Origin: Cohaesibacter celericrescens
GTDB taxonomy: Bacteria > Pseudomonadota > Alphaproteobacteria > Rhizobiales > Cohaesibacteraceae
Direction: 5' to 3'
Assembly: GCF_002866925.1 (NCBI RefSeq)
Contig: NZ_PKUQ01000050.1
Coordinates: 62,001 to 126,000, forward strand
Length of the DNA stretch: 64,000 nucleotides
Below are positions 52,676 through 62,968 of the stretch, one piece after another; position 1 is the stretch's first letter; each line of letters begins with the position of its first letter. The position numbers were made by a program, and so were the translations under genes. The notes beneath the pieces are model-generated. The model made no database searches. It saw nothing but the letters and a program-made list of their open reading frames with translations, and was not told the origin of the DNA.

Positions 52676-54637
52676 TTACCGCACCTGTCTGCGCAAGAAG
52701 GCAGGAATTTCAACTTGTTCTTCTTCGCTGATTCCCTGAGCCTGTGGCGCAGCAGTTGGTACAGAGCGGCCATGCGGGTCCAGCTGACCCTGCTGTGGCT
52801 GATACATGCTGTTTTGCGTAGGCCGTTGTTGGCGCGGTGCAAACTCATTAAAAGGCGATCCTGCAGCAGGCATGCCTGGCTGAGAAGAATGTGGCGCATG
52901 AGGTGCAGCAGGTGCATTCATACGCGGCATGGCAGGCAATTCATTTTGCACAGGACGCTGAGCGGCTTGAGGCGCAGGCGCTTGCTGGGGCTGATAATGC
53001 TGTTGTGCCTGTGGCTGCTGAACACGTGGCTGCATTGGCTGTTGCACAGGTGCGGCTTGCTGCACTTGCGGAGCAGCCTGTGCTGCCTTTGCTGCCTGTG
53101 GTGCATGACCACCAGCAGCCTGTTCAAGTTCGTCTTCACGACGACCAAGACCAACAGCAGCAAGGCGTTTCAACAGGCTCATAGGACGCGTTTCATCATC
53201 CTGATGTCCCAATTCTTCACGATTGCGCAGAGCTTCGAGCTCACGTTGGATCATGGGTGGCAATTCATCCACATTCGGCATTGCACGGCGCAAATTTTCG
53301 GGCACTTCAGGCATCGCAGGAATGAAAGGTTGTTCCGCAACGACAGGCGCCTCAACGACTGATTTTGGAGCTTCAAATTCTTCTTCGTTCACCGGCTCAA
53401 TCACAGCTTCAGGCTTAAAGGGCGCGATGGAAACTTCAGGATCCTGCTGTGATGGGCGGGAAACTGGCATTTCAGGAAGCTTGATTTCACGCTCGACCGC
53501 TTCCACGGCCTCAGCCACAGCAGCACTTGCCTGATCGGAAACAGACGCTTCAAGAGATACAGCCTCAGCTGGTGCATCGGCTTCAACGTCATAGGTTGGA
53601 GCAGCAACGGTCCGCAGACGCTCGTTCAACTCTTTCATACGCTGATCGGCAGGCATCACGGTTTCATGCAAAACCTGATCAATGCCGGTTGCAACGACGG
53701 AAACACGGATCATGCCTTCCATTTTCTCGTCAAACGTCGCGCCGAGAATGATGTTGGCATCTTCATCCACTTCTTCGCGGATGCGTGTGGCCGCCTCGTC
53801 GACTTCAAACAAGGTAAGATCTTGTCCGCCAGTGATAGAAATCAGCAGCCCCTGAGCACCCTTCATGGAAATATCATCAAGGAGCGGGTTGGCAATCGCG
53901 GCTTCCGCTGCAGCCAACGCACGGCCTTCGCCAGACGCTTCGCCTGTGCCCATCATAGCTTTGCCCATTGCACGCATAACCGAGCGCACATCAGCAAAGT
54001 CAAGATTGATCAAGCCTTCTTTGACCATCAGATCGGTGATACAAGCAACGCCGGAATACAACACTTCATCGGCCATAGAGAAGGCATCGGCGAAGGTTGT
54101 TTTCTCATTGGCAATACGGAAAAGATTCTGGTTTGGAATGACGATCAGTGTGTCGACACTCTTTTGCAGTTCGTCAATTCCGGATTCCGCCAACCGCATA
54201 CGGCGTTGGCCTTCAAAGTGGAACGGCTTGGTCACAACACCAACGGTCAGGATACCCTGTTCACGGGCTGTGCGGGCAATCACAGGCGCAGCACCGGTGC
54301 CTGTACCACCGCCCATACCGGCCGTGATAAACACCATGTGAGACCCGTTAAGGTGATCGTTGATTTCGTCGAGCACTTCTTCCGCTGCGGCTCGACCAAC
54401 TTCAGGCTGGGAACCGGCGCCAAGACCTTCGGTCACGGCAATGCCCATCTGAACGATACGTTCAGCTTTGGACAAGGTGAGTGCCTGCGCATCTGTATTC
54501 GCAACCACAAAGTCGACACCTTCAAGGCCGGTTTCGATCATGTTGTTGACTGCGTTACCGCCAGCACCGCCGACGCCGAACACCGTAATTCTCGGTTTCA
54601 ATTCGGTAATGTCGGGCATCCTCAAATTGATGGTCAT
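52676..54637 (-). CDS. ftsZ: Cell division protein FtsZ
   Basis: Tubulin-like GTPase that forms the division ring. The 653-residue protein has GGGTGTG at residues 109-115, the T7 loop NLDFAD at 211-216, a long Gln/Pro/Ala-rich linker (residues about 520-640) and the conserved C-terminal peptide [11 protein letters not shown] that binds FtsA and ZipA-like partners. The linker is longer than in E. coli, as is typical for alphaproteobacteria. Start ATG follows a GGGTAC region without a clear site; the next gene upstream is ftsA, 203 bases away. Confidence 0.97.
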   Translation of the reverse strand: MTINLRMPDITELKPRITVFGVGGAGGNAVNNMIETGLEGVDFVVANTDAQALTLSKAERIVQMGIAVTEGLGAGSQPEVGRAAAEEVLDEINDHLNGSHMVFITAGMGGGTGTGAAPVIARTAREQGILTVGVVTKPFHFEGQRRMRLAESGIDELQKSVDTLIVIPNQNLFRIANEKTTFADAFSMADEVLYSGVACITDLMVKEGLINLDFADVRSVMRAMGKAMMGTGEASGEGRALAAAEAAIANPLLDDISMKGAQGLLISITGGQDLTLFEVDEAATRIREEVDEDANIILGATFDEKMEGMIRVSVVATGIDQVLHETVMPADQRMKELNERLRTVAAPTYDVEADAPAEAVSLEASVSDQASAAVAEAVEAVEREIKLPEMPVSRPSQQDPEVSIAPFKPEAVIEPVNEEEFEAPKSVVEAPVVAEQPFIPAMPEVPENLRRAMPNVDELPPMIQRELEALRNREELGHQDDETRPMSLLKRLAAVGLGRREDELEQAAGGHAPQAAKAAQAAPQVQQAAPVQQPMQPRVQQPQAQQHYQPQQAPAPQAAQRPVQNELPAMPRMNAPAAPHAPHSSQPGMPAAGSPFNEFAPRQQRPTQNSMYQPQQGQLDPHGRSVPTAAPQAQGISEEEQVEIPAFLRRQVR

Positions 54638-54840
54638 TGTACCCTCATTTCACTGCATGGATCGAACTATTACCGATCTCAATCCGCTTCTGTAAAAGCC
54701 GCCGCCTAATGCGTAGCTCCGTTTAAACTCAACTTTTTCCGATCGGGGCAGCAGGGCGAATCACTTCTCAGCAATATAACCCAACCCCTTGATTCTGATC
54801 AACGATTCACGCATGTTTCACAGCATAAATCCAATCAGCA

Positions 54841-56166
54841 TCAGAAACTTTCTTTCAGCCACTGCCCCATGCGGGCCAGATAGCCATCTGTACCGGTCAA
54901 TCTTGGCTTGACCGTCATACGCTCAAATTGCTCAATCTGGGCAACTTGAGGATAAATCAACAATCCCACGGCGGTTGCAAAGGCAGGCCCCTTGCCAATA
55001 TCGGGAAGACCAGCAACACCCAATGGTCGACCAAGGCGCACATTGCGGCTTAGAATCCGACGCGCGGTTTCAGCCATCCCTGTCAATTGGCTTCCGCCAC
55101 CGGTCAAAACAACCCGTTTGCCCACATGGCCGGAAAAACCGGATGCTTCGATGCGATCCCGCACCACTTCGAGAATTTCTTCAACTCTTGGCCGGATAAT
55201 GCGTGTCAAGGACGCCTGCGGCACCTGATTCAACAAATCCCTGTCGTCATCACCCACCGGCGGAATGGCCACCAGTTCCTGATCATCAGACAGGGACAAC
55301 AGCGCACTGCCATAAAGGGTCTTGATACGTTCGGCATCGGCCAGACGCGTTGAAAGTCCACGGGCCAGATCCATCGTTACATGATGACCACCCATGGCGA
55401 CCGCATCCGAATGCACAAATTGCCCGTCCACAAAAATGGAGATCGACGTCGTCCCACCACCGAGGTCGACACAGGCAACACCTAATTCCGCTTCGTCATC
55501 CACCAGACACGCCAAACCCGAGGCATAGGGTGTCGCCACCATCATTTCGACATCAAGGTGGCAGCGATTGATGCACAATTCCAAATTTTTCAAAGGCGCA
55601 CTTTGTGCCGTGACCACATGCATATCAACCGCAAGGTCATCACCCAGCATACCGCGAGGATCACTGATGCCCTTGCCACCATCCAGCGAATAGCCGATGG
55701 GCATAGAATGCACCACACTGCGATCCATGGTCAGCAAATGCTCAGACCCGGCTTGCAGAACACGCCGAATATCGGCTTCATCGACTTCATGACCATGCAG
55801 CGAAACTGTGGCACTCAGCGTGTCACTTTTGATACGTCCGCACGATACATTGACGATCAAGGATTCAACCGTGATATCCGCTTGACGCTCTGCCGCATCG
55901 ACAGCAAGGCGGATCGAGTTTTCGGCCTGATCCAGATCGACAACAACACCGGATTTGATGCCACGCGCCTGATGCAGACCAAAGCCCAGAACCTGAATGG
56001 TATGAGTGCGATGGCGCAGCGCCTCACCAAAGGGGCGCGGCACCAACCGTGCAATCACGCAACAAACCTTGGTAGACCCAACGTCCAGAATGGTGATGAC
56101 CGATGACCGTTTTTGCGTGAGATAACGACCGCGCATCTCCCGCTTATTCCAAGGCGAACCCCTCAT
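54841..56166 (-). CDS. ftsA: Cell division protein FtsA
   Basis: Actin-like membrane tether of the Z ring. The 441-residue protein begins with a short basic segment, then the ATPase phosphate-1 motif ILDVGSTKVCCVIARL (residues about 25-40), VDLGGGTTSISIFVDGQF and GGGSQLTGMAETARRI, and a C-terminal amphipathic helix (GQWLKESF). It overlaps ftsQ by 4 bases (ATGA). Control of FtsZ ring assembly is inferred from family. Confidence 0.96.
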   Translation of the reverse strand: MRGSPWNKREMRGRYLTQKRSSVITILDVGSTKVCCVIARLVPRPFGEALRHRTHTIQVLGFGLHQARGIKSGVVVDLDQAENSIRLAVDAAERQADITVESLIVNVSCGRIKSDTLSATVSLHGHEVDEADIRRVLQAGSEHLLTMDRSVVHSMPIGYSLDGGKGISDPRGMLGDDLAVDMHVVTAQSAPLKNLELCINRCHLDVEMMVATPYASGLACLVDDEAELGVACVDLGGGTTSISIFVDGQFVHSDAVAMGGHHVTMDLARGLSTRLADAERIKTLYGSALLSLSDDQELVAIPPVGDDDRDLLNQVPQASLTRIIRPRVEEILEVVRDRIEASGFSGHVGKRVVLTGGGSQLTGMAETARRILSRNVRLGRPLGVAGLPDIGKGPAFATAVGLLIYPQVAQIEQFERMTVKPRLTGTDGYLARMGQWLKESF

Positions 56167-57095
56167 GTCTCCACCTCTTTGGCCACGTTGGCCCCAAGAT
56201 CACGCAGGGCTTGACGTCGTCTTTCGGCGGCATCTTTGCTCATACGTACAAAAGTCCGATCGGACAACCGCATATCCACCAGAGATATATCCTTGCGAGA
56301 CAGGGAGCCGTCTTCATCAAACGCCAGCAGGTTATCCAACGCATCCTGCAGATCGATTTCCGGCAACTTCGCCTGCACACCGTTTTTGAAATAAAGATCC
56401 CAGCGCCGTTCCGACACATAAACGACCGCGCGGGTCTTGCGCGCCAGTGATGGATACTGCGCCAGTATTTCAAATAATTCTGACGCTTTGCGTTGGGCCC
56501 CATGGCCAACGACCAAAGGCAAATCAGCAAACTCTGGGTCAATGTGATCGGACAACACCGAACCATCATAGGAAATCAGCGATACATATTGCCCTCGCTG
56601 CCAAAGGGCAAATGGCTTTTGCTCGCGAACCACGACTTGTAGTTTATTCGGATATAATTTTTGGACGGATGCCTCGGCAATCCAGCTCACTTGTTCCAGA
56701 TTCTTGCGCGCCACATAGGCATCAAAGGTCAGCAGGGAGCTGTCCTCATTGATCCCAAGGACTGACAGAATCTCGGCTTCCGTAACTTCTTTTTGACCCG
56801 TAATCAGCACGGCTTCAACTTTAAGCCCCAGAACGGTCGAGGCGCGTTCCAGTGCCGTTTGGTTTTCTCCACCGATCATAGAGCCATACAAGGCCGTGAC
56901 AGCAAGAAAGCCCACGGACAGTCCCCAGCCAACACCGCGGGGCAGCCAGGTTTCTGCGATCGGGATAATACGTTTATAAAACGGCAGGCGACGCTGCTCA
57001 TAGGCATAGGCGCGGGGAGCCAATGAGTCGCGTTGCTTTGCAGCGCGCCTCCGCTCACCTTTATCTTTTGCCAATTTGCCTATCATCGGTCGCAC
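56163..57095 (-). CDS. ftsQ: Cell division protein FtsQ
   Basis: Single-pass division protein that recruits later division components. The 310-residue product has a basic cytoplasmic tail, one membrane helix ([21 protein letters not shown]), a POTRA domain ([20 protein letters not shown]) and the FtsQ beta domain. The start is set by GGAGG seven bases before a GTG at 57095; an ATG 9 bases later overlaps the ddl stop (ATGA) and is also possible. The 3' end overlaps ftsA by 4 bases. Confidence 0.9.
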   Translation of the reverse strand: MRPMIGKLAKDKGERRRAAKQRDSLAPRAYAYEQRRLPFYKRIIPIAETWLPRGVGWGLSVGFLAVTALYGSMIGGENQTALERASTVLGLKVEAVLITGQKEVTEAEILSVLGINEDSSLLTFDAYVARKNLEQVSWIAEASVQKLYPNKLQVVVREQKPFALWQRGQYVSLISYDGSVLSDHIDPEFADLPLVVGHGAQRKASELFEILAQYPSLARKTRAVVYVSERRWDLYFKNGVQAKLPEIDLQDALDNLLAFDEDGSLSRKDISLVDMRLSDRTFVRMSKDAAERRRQALRDLGANVAKEVET

Positions 57096-58006
57096 GAAGC
57101 GTCCTCCACCATCCAAGTAACCAATTGTTCAAAATCGAAGCCCGCTTTTGCAGCCATTTCTGGCACAAGAGAGGTTGGCGTCATGCCCGGCTGGGTATTC
57201 ACTTCCAGACAGATCAATTCGCCCTCATCACCAACGCTTTCGTCATATCGAAAGTCTGCGCGCGAGATGCCTCGACAACCAAGCGCATGATGCGCTGATA
57301 TGGTTAACGATTGTATATATTCGTAAACATTCGGTTTAAGTTCGGCAGGTAAAGTGTGGGAAGACCCCCCCGGAGCGTATTTTGCGTCATAATTATAGAA
57401 AATGTGATCGTCAGACGCGATGTCGATAATATCGAGCGCACGATCCCCCATCGCTGCACAGGTCAGCTCGCGTCCGGCAATGTAGCGTTCCACCATCACA
57501 ATGTCCCCGTAGGGCCAATCAGCAGAATAAAGCTCTTTTGGCGGATGTTGCTGATCTTTGGTCACAATCAAGACACCAAAGCTCGACCCTTCGCTGACAG
57601 GTTTGATAACATATGGCGTCGGTAAAGCATGTTCTTTTGCCGCATCTAGACGGTGCATGACTTTTGATTCTGCAACCGGAACGCCAGCGGCACGCATGAT
57701 ATCTTTGGCTTTTTCCTTATTCATCGCAACGGAAGAGGCCATAACACCACTATGGGTATAGGGAATACCCAGCACTTCCAGTAGTCCTTGAATGCACCCA
57801 TCCTCACCATAGGGACCGTGCAAGGCATTGAAGGCAACATCAGGCTTCAAGTCTGACAAAACGGAGGCGATATCCCGCTGGACATCCACACGGCTGACCA
57901 TAAAGCCAGAGGCTTCCAGTGCATCCGCACATTCTTTACCGCTACTCAACGAAACCGGACGTTCCGTCGACCATCCACCCATCAGAACTGCAACATGTTT
58001 TGCCAT
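57083..58006 (-). CDS. ddl: D-alanine-D-alanine ligase
   Basis: Makes D-Ala-D-Ala for peptidoglycan. The 307-residue ATP-grasp enzyme has the family motifs [46 protein letters not shown] and a C-terminal [18 protein letters not shown] signature. It is the first gene of the ddl-ftsQ-ftsA-ftsZ run and its end overlaps ftsQ. Confidence 0.97.
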   Translation of the reverse strand: MAKHVAVLMGGWSTERPVSLSSGKECADALEASGFMVSRVDVQRDIASVLSDLKPDVAFNALHGPYGEDGCIQGLLEVLGIPYTHSGVMASSVAMNKEKAKDIMRAAGVPVAESKVMHRLDAAKEHALPTPYVIKPVSEGSSFGVLIVTKDQQHPPKELYSADWPYGDIVMVERYIAGRELTCAAMGDRALDIIDIASDDHIFYNYDAKYAPGGSSHTLPAELKPNVYEYIQSLTISAHHALGCRGISRADFRYDESVGDEGELICLEVNTQPGMTPTSLVPEMAAKAGFDFEQLVTWMVEDASCDR

Positions 58007-58312
58007 TTAACTAAACCTTTCAAGCCAGAACCAAGCTATTTTCAAAAACAGCATCCGTTCTGACCGACACTTGCATGGTTACTGGCCCACACTGTGGCAG
58101 CCCTTGCAGGTCATGCAATTTGCATTACGCCCCTCCATTTATGGTTAAAAATGCCTAACAAATGATAAGCAGAATCTGACAATCTGCGTTTTCCCAAGCC
58201 TGTTTACAAAAAATGCACAAATAAAAGAGCCGCTTTCAATGTTTGAAAGCGGCCCAAAAACGCGTAAATATATACCTAGTAAAATGAAACAAACACTTCA
58301 AAACACCAGTGT
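58007..58312 (-). promoter_or_regulatory. Interval upstream of ddl
   Basis: 306 bases without a gene. It holds a strong terminator after murB and the promoter side of ddl-ftsQ-ftsA-ftsZ. A half-site like the CtrA box, TTAACCAT, lies at 58141-58148 on the minus strand with a near-miss partner TTAG six bases away. Confidence 0.55.
58216..58255 (-). terminator. Terminator after murB
   Basis: On the minus strand GCCGCTTTCAA and TTGAAAGCGGC form an 11-bp stem with a 3-base loop, followed by a T-rich run (TCTTTTATTT). It separates murB from ddl and implies that the ddl-ftsQAZ block has its own promoter. Confidence 0.88.
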
Positions 58313-59269
58313 CTAACTGTCAAGAAACGGCACAATCTGCACGTCATCCTCAAAAGACCCGATGCGCTTGATTTCCCAATGCAGTGAAATTCCGGTCATC
58401 TCTCGCACCTTGCCCCGCACCATTTCGCCCAACCGTTCAATGTCTTGCGCGGTTGCGTCACCGGTGTTGATCAAAAAATTTGTGTGTTTGGCTGACACTT
58501 GCGCCCCACCCAACTCAAATCCGCGAAACCCGGCTTCATCCACCAGGCGCCAAGCGCTTTTGCCGTCAGGATTCTTGAATGTGGAACCGCCCGTGCGTTC
58601 CTTGGTGGGCTGATTGTCTTCGCGGTAAGCCGAAACCTCCCCCATCTCGACCTTCAAAGCTTCTGGATCACCCGCTTCACCACGATAAATCGCTTTGGTG
58701 AAGATATAATCAGCAGGCGCTGCGCAGGTTCTGTAGCCATGGCCCAGATCATCTGGTGTCAAATCGTGAATGACACCCGCACGATCCACAGCGCGCGCGG
58801 CGATCAACCGATCTTTGGTCTCAGCACCATGGGCTCCTGCATTCATCCGCAAGGCACCACCAATGGCGCCAGGAATGCCTTTGTAAAAGGAAAACCCAGC
58901 AATCCCCTGTTTGGCTATTTGAGTCGCAAAGCGCATGTCAGGCATCGCAGCACCAACAGACACCGTTAGGTCGTCCTCCACCTCAATGCTGGTGAAAGCT
59001 TTGCCAGACAGGCGAATAACGACACCTTCAACCCCTCCATCACGCACCAGCATGTTAGAGCCAAGCCCGATGACCGTGACAGGAATGTCACTTGGCAGAT
59101 GTTTTAGAAAATACGCAAGATCGGCTTCATCTGCCGGATTGAAAAACAGTTGCGCAGGCCCGCCCACCCGAAACCACGTATAGGGCGCAATATCAAAATT
59201 GCTATTGAGCCGACCACGCACATCATCGGTCCAGTCGCCAAAACGGCTCAGAAGATCCTCAAATGCCAT
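58313..59269 (-). CDS. murB: UDP-N-acetylenolpyruvoylglucosamine reductase MurB
   Basis: Reduces the enolpyruvyl group to lactyl, giving UDP-MurNAc. The 318-residue flavoprotein is the type II MurB: FAD-binding PVTVIGLGSNMLVRDGG, the catalytic region GAIGGALRMNAGAHG and SAKHTNFLINTGDATA with the final Glu region. It starts 2 bases after murC. Confidence 0.95.
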   Translation of the reverse strand: MAFEDLLSRFGDWTDDVRGRLNSNFDIAPYTWFRVGGPAQLFFNPADEADLAYFLKHLPSDIPVTVIGLGSNMLVRDGGVEGVVIRLSGKAFTSIEVEDDLTVSVGAAMPDMRFATQIAKQGIAGFSFYKGIPGAIGGALRMNAGAHGAETKDRLIAARAVDRAGVIHDLTPDDLGHGYRTCAAPADYIFTKAIYRGEAGDPEALKVEMGEVSAYREDNQPTKERTGGSTFKNPDGKSAWRLVDEAGFRGFELGGAQVSAKHTNFLINTGDATAQDIERLGEMVRGKVREMTGISLHWEIKRIGSFEDDVQIVPFLDS

Positions 59270-59270
59270 G

Positions 59271-60680
59271 TTATTCTCCGGCCAATGCTTTTAACTCAGC
59301 TGGCAAGGCGTTGGCCCAACCGGATATACTGCCAGCGCCAAGGCAGACGACATAATCTCCCGGCTCTGCAATTTCGCGAATGCGGGCCGCAAGTCCTTCT
59401 GAAGGACCCAGAATTTCGGCTTTGCGGTGTCCGTGGTTTTTCAAACCCTCAACAAGCGTCTCGGAATTGAACCCTTCAATCGGTTGCTCACCGGCGGCAT
59501 AAACATCGGCAACCAACACATGATCGGCCACATTCAGACAGGTACAGAAATCTTCAAAATGATCTTCCAGACGGCTGTAGCGGTGCGGTTGCATGACGGC
59601 AATCACCTTATTCTGGCTGGCTTGACGGGCCGCCCGCATGACAGCGGCGATCTCCACCGGATGATGTGCATAGTCGTCGATGATCTCAATGCCATTCCAG
59701 CTGCCAGTGCGCGTAAAACGACGTTTCACCCCCCCGAAACCAGACAAGCCACGCCGAATCGCATCCGCCGAAATGCCCAACTCATGTGCCACGGCAATGG
59801 CGGCAGTTGCGTTGGCAACATTATGTTCCCCCGGCATAGGAAGGGACAGGCCCGAAATCTCTTCGCTTTCGCCGCTACTACGGTTTTGGATGACAATGGA
59901 AAAACGGCTTATCCCGCCTTCATTGCGCAAATCAGTGTAGCGCACGTCCGCTTGCGGGTTCGCACCATAGGTAACGATCCGGCGGTCTTCGATCTGCCCC
60001 ACCAGCGCCTGCACGTCAGGGTGATCCAGACACATGGCTGCAAAACCGTAAAAGGGCACATTTTCAACAAAGGCCCCAAAAGCGGCCTTCACAGCATCAA
60101 AACTTCCGTAATGGTCCAAATGCTCAGGATCAATATTGGTGACAACCGCAATGTCGGCAGGCAACTTGACAAAGGTGCCATCGGACTCGTCCGCTTCCAC
60201 CACCATCCAGTCGCCCTCACCCATGCGAGCGTTGGTGCCATAAGCATTGATAATGCCGCCGTTGATCACGGTGGGGTCCATGCCGCCCGCATCCAACAAA
60301 GCCGCGACCAAAGACGTCGTGGTGGTTTTGCCGTGGGTGCCGCCAATTGCAATCGCCGATTTGAAGCGCATCAGCTCTGCCAGCATTTCGGCACGGCGCA
60401 CAACAGGTAACTGCCGCGCACGGGCTTCTTTCAGCTCGGGATTCTCTGACTTGATAGCCGAGGAGACCACCACAACCTGCGCATCGACGATATTCTCGGC
60501 AGCATGCCCAATCGCAACTTTGATGCCTTTGTCACGAAGGCGCAAAACATTGGCGCTTTCGGAAATGTCACTGCCCTGAACGGTGTAACCCAATTTGAGC
60601 AAAACCTCGGCTATTCCGGACATCCCGATTCCGCCGATCCCGACAAAATGCACTGGACCGATATTTTGTGGCATCTTCAT
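59271..60680 (-). CDS. murC: UDP-N-acetylmuramate-L-alanine ligase MurC
   Basis: Adds L-Ala to UDP-MurNAc. The 469-residue Mur ligase has the N-terminal UDP-binding [12 protein letters not shown], the ATP loop GTHGKTTT at residues 114-121 and the C-terminal domain with [10 protein letters not shown] and [12 protein letters not shown]. Its ATG overlaps the murG stop by 4 bases. Confidence 0.97.
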   Translation of the reverse strand: MKMPQNIGPVHFVGIGGIGMSGIAEVLLKLGYTVQGSDISESANVLRLRDKGIKVAIGHAAENIVDAQVVVVSSAIKSENPELKEARARQLPVVRRAEMLAELMRFKSAIAIGGTHGKTTTTSLVAALLDAGGMDPTVINGGIINAYGTNARMGEGDWMVVEADESDGTFVKLPADIAVVTNIDPEHLDHYGSFDAVKAAFGAFVENVPFYGFAAMCLDHPDVQALVGQIEDRRIVTYGANPQADVRYTDLRNEGGISRFSIVIQNRSSGESEEISGLSLPMPGEHNVANATAAIAVAHELGISADAIRRGLSGFGGVKRRFTRTGSWNGIEIIDDYAHHPVEIAAVMRAARQASQNKVIAVMQPHRYSRLEDHFEDFCTCLNVADHVLVADVYAAGEQPIEGFNSETLVEGLKNHGHRKAEILGPSEGLAARIREIAEPGDYVVCLGAGSISGWANALPAELKALAGE

Positions 60681-61783
60681 TTGGCAACTCCTGAGTTTTT
60701 CGCCAATCCCTCGACCAAATCCGCCAATTGGTTGGCGGCATCCAGTTTGCCTTGCCCCCGCGCTGCCTCTGCTGCCGCGCTGAGCTTGTCTGGATTGGCA
60801 ATCAAATCTTCAATCAAATCCGAAATATCATTGGGCCTTAGGCCGCGCTGTTCCAACACCCAAGCGCCCCCGGCATCGACCAGAACCGAAGCGTTGGCCT
60901 TCTGGTCTTGATCCAACGCACCGGGCAAGGGAACCAGAATCGATGGGCGACCGATCGCAGCCAGCTCGCTGACGGATGAAGCACCAGAGCGGCAAATCAC
61001 CAAATGTGCATCAGCAATCTTTTGCGGCATGTCCGCAAAAAACGGTGCCAGATCGGCTTGCATGCCCAACTCACGATAGGCAACTTTCACCTTCAGCAAA
61101 TCTTCAGTGCGGCATTGCTGGACAAGCCGAATGCGGTCACGCATTGTTTGAGGCAAGCGCCCCAAGGCACCGGGCATATATTCCGAGAAAAACCGGGCGC
61201 CTTGCGATCCACCAAAAACCACCAACCGGATTTCGCCTTCAGCGGTCAACGGCGCAAAAGACGTCTTGGCAGCCTCATGCACCATCGGGCGCACCGGGTT
61301 ACCAGTCAGTGTGAGCTTATTGTCGAACCCTTCAGCCCCTTTTAGAATGGGAAAACTGGCAGCAATCGCGCTGGCCCCTTTGGCCAAAAACCGGTTTGCC
61401 CGCCCCATAACACCATTTTGCTCATGCAAGCAGGACGGCACTCCCATGGTACGCGCGGCCAACATAGGGGGCACGGTGGGATAGCCACCAAACCCGACAA
61501 CAATGTCGGGCTTCAGATCTTTGATCACATTGCGTGCTGCAAAATAGCCTTTGGCTAGTTTGAGTGCCGCTTTGACCATCACAACCGGATTTTTCACCGA
61601 CGGTGTAGCAGAAGGAATAATCTGAATGCTTTGCGCAGGAAAATCATGACCATATTGCGTTGCGCGACCGTCGGTCGCCAAATGCACAACCCAGCCCCTC
61701 TCAATCAAAACATGAGCAAGCGCCTGTGCCGGAAACAAATGTCCACCGGTCCCGCCAGCGGTCAACAAAACTACTTTTGTCAT
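60677..61783 (-). CDS. murG: Lipid II synthase MurG
   Basis: Transfers GlcNAc to lipid I, making lipid II. The 368-residue GT-B glycosyltransferase has the N-terminal [57 protein letters not shown] and [24 protein letters not shown] signatures. The start is set at ATG 61783 with TGGGA six bases upstream; a GTG 12 bases earlier is possible. Confidence 0.97.
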   Translation of the reverse strand: MTKVVLLTAGGTGGHLFPAQALAHVLIERGWVVHLATDGRATQYGHDFPAQSIQIIPSATPSVKNPVVMVKAALKLAKGYFAARNVIKDLKPDIVVGFGGYPTVPPMLAARTMGVPSCLHEQNGVMGRANRFLAKGASAIAASFPILKGAEGFDNKLTLTGNPVRPMVHEAAKTSFAPLTAEGEIRLVVFGGSQGARFFSEYMPGALGRLPQTMRDRIRLVQQCRTEDLLKVKVAYRELGMQADLAPFFADMPQKIADAHLVICRSGASSVSELAAIGRPSILVPLPGALDQDQKANASVLVDAGGAWVLEQRGLRPNDISDLIEDLIANPDKLSAAAEAARGQGKLDAANQLADLVEGLAKNSGVAK

Positions 61784-61828
61784 TAAGCATCCCACCCAAT
61801 GGATGGCTCCTATTGCACGTCACTCGGC

Positions 61829-62968
61829 TCAGTCAAAATTTTGATAAAACTGCCCCTGCTCCAGCCCCACTTCAGGCCTTCGCCGTGTGAGCGCCAGCAA
61901 GAATCCCATTCCCAGAGCAACAGACAGGAGCGACGACCCGCCATAAGAAATGAATGGCAGCGTCATACCCTTGGCAGGCATCAACTGCAAGTTAACAGCG
62001 ATATTGATCACGGCCTGTAGGCCAAACAGCAGTGCAAGGCCCGCAATCGCCAATCGTTTAAACAGATCTTGCGTCTTTAATGCCAGCATCAATGCCCTGA
62101 TCACCACGAACACATAGGCCCCCACGAGCAACAGGCAAACCAGAATACCGAATTCCTCTGCAAGCACCGCAAAAATGAAATCGGTGTGGGAATCAGGCAA
62201 AATACGCTTGACCATACCCTCGCCCGGCCCTGTGCCCAACCAGCCACCACGAATGATGGAATCCATTGCTGTGTCCACCTGAAACGTGTCACCAGTGGCT
62301 GGATCAAGGAACCGATTGATGCGGCCCGTAACGTGCGGAACAAACATGTAAGCCATTGTCAGTCCACCAACCCCGAGCCCCATCAGCAGGAATATCCAAA
62401 AAAGCGGCATTCCCGCCATAAAAAACAGTCCAGCCCAAACCACACTGAGCAAAACAGTCTGGCCAATATCGGGCTGCGCAACCAACAGCGCAACCACAAC
62501 CATGAACAAAACAATGGAAAACAGATTGCCCGGAATCTCTGGTCGACGATCATTCTCTGCAAACAACCAGGCAGACAGCACCACAAAAGCCGGCTTCAAA
62601 AACTCGGAAGGCTGTATCGAAAATCCGGCGAAACTAATCCAGCGCTGTGCCCCTTTGGCTGAAAAGCCCAAAACCAGCGTTAGAACCATTCCCAGCAAGG
62701 CACCCACGAACACCACCAACGCAATGCGTCGGACCGTACGAGGGTTCAAAAAGGTGACACCGACCATCAAACCAAGCGCCATAGGCAAAAAAATCGCGTG
62801 CCTGATGACAAAATGATAGGAATTCAAATTCAACCGTTCGGCCACGGCAGGGCTGGCCGCCATAGACAAAACAAGACCGGAGAACAGCATCAAGACCAGC
62901 GCCAGCAGCATGGGCCGGTCGATGGTCCACCACCATTCGGTCAGAATATTCTTGCGCGTGCGCCGCAT
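61829..62968 (-). CDS. ftsW: Cell division glycosyltransferase FtsW
   Basis: SEDS-family polytopic membrane protein that polymerises septal lipid II. The 379-residue protein has about ten membrane segments, the SEDS signature GTFFP-like FISYGGSSLL near the end, and the characteristic KRILPDSHTDFIFAVLAEEFGILV segment seen here as KRILPDSHTDFIFAV. It overlaps murD by one base. Confidence 0.95.
   Translation of the reverse strand: MRRTRKNILTEWWWTIDRPMLLALVLMLFSGLVLSMAASPAVAERLNLNSYHFVIRHAIFLPMALGLMVGVTFLNPRTVRRIALVVFVGALLGMVLTLVLGFSAKGAQRWISFAGFSIQPSEFLKPAFVVLSAWLFAENDRRPEIPGNLFSIVLFMVVVALLVAQPDIGQTVLLSVVWAGLFFMAGMPLFWIFLLMGLGVGGLTMAYMFVPHVTGRINRFLDPATGDTFQVDTAMDSIIRGGWLGTGPGEGMVKRILPDSHTDFIFAVLAEEFGILVCLLLVGAYVFVVIRALMLALKTQDLFKRLAIAGLALLFGLQAVINIAVNLQLMPAKGMTLPFISYGGSSLLSVALGMGFLLALTRRRPEVGLEQGQFYQNFD

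Noticed and set aside
53666..54709. 347-residue open frame antisense to ftsZ
   Set aside because: Mirror of a strongly conserved gene, Cys/His-rich without motif.
59427..60410. 327-residue open frame antisense to murC
   Set aside because: Shadow of murC with no start site and no family.
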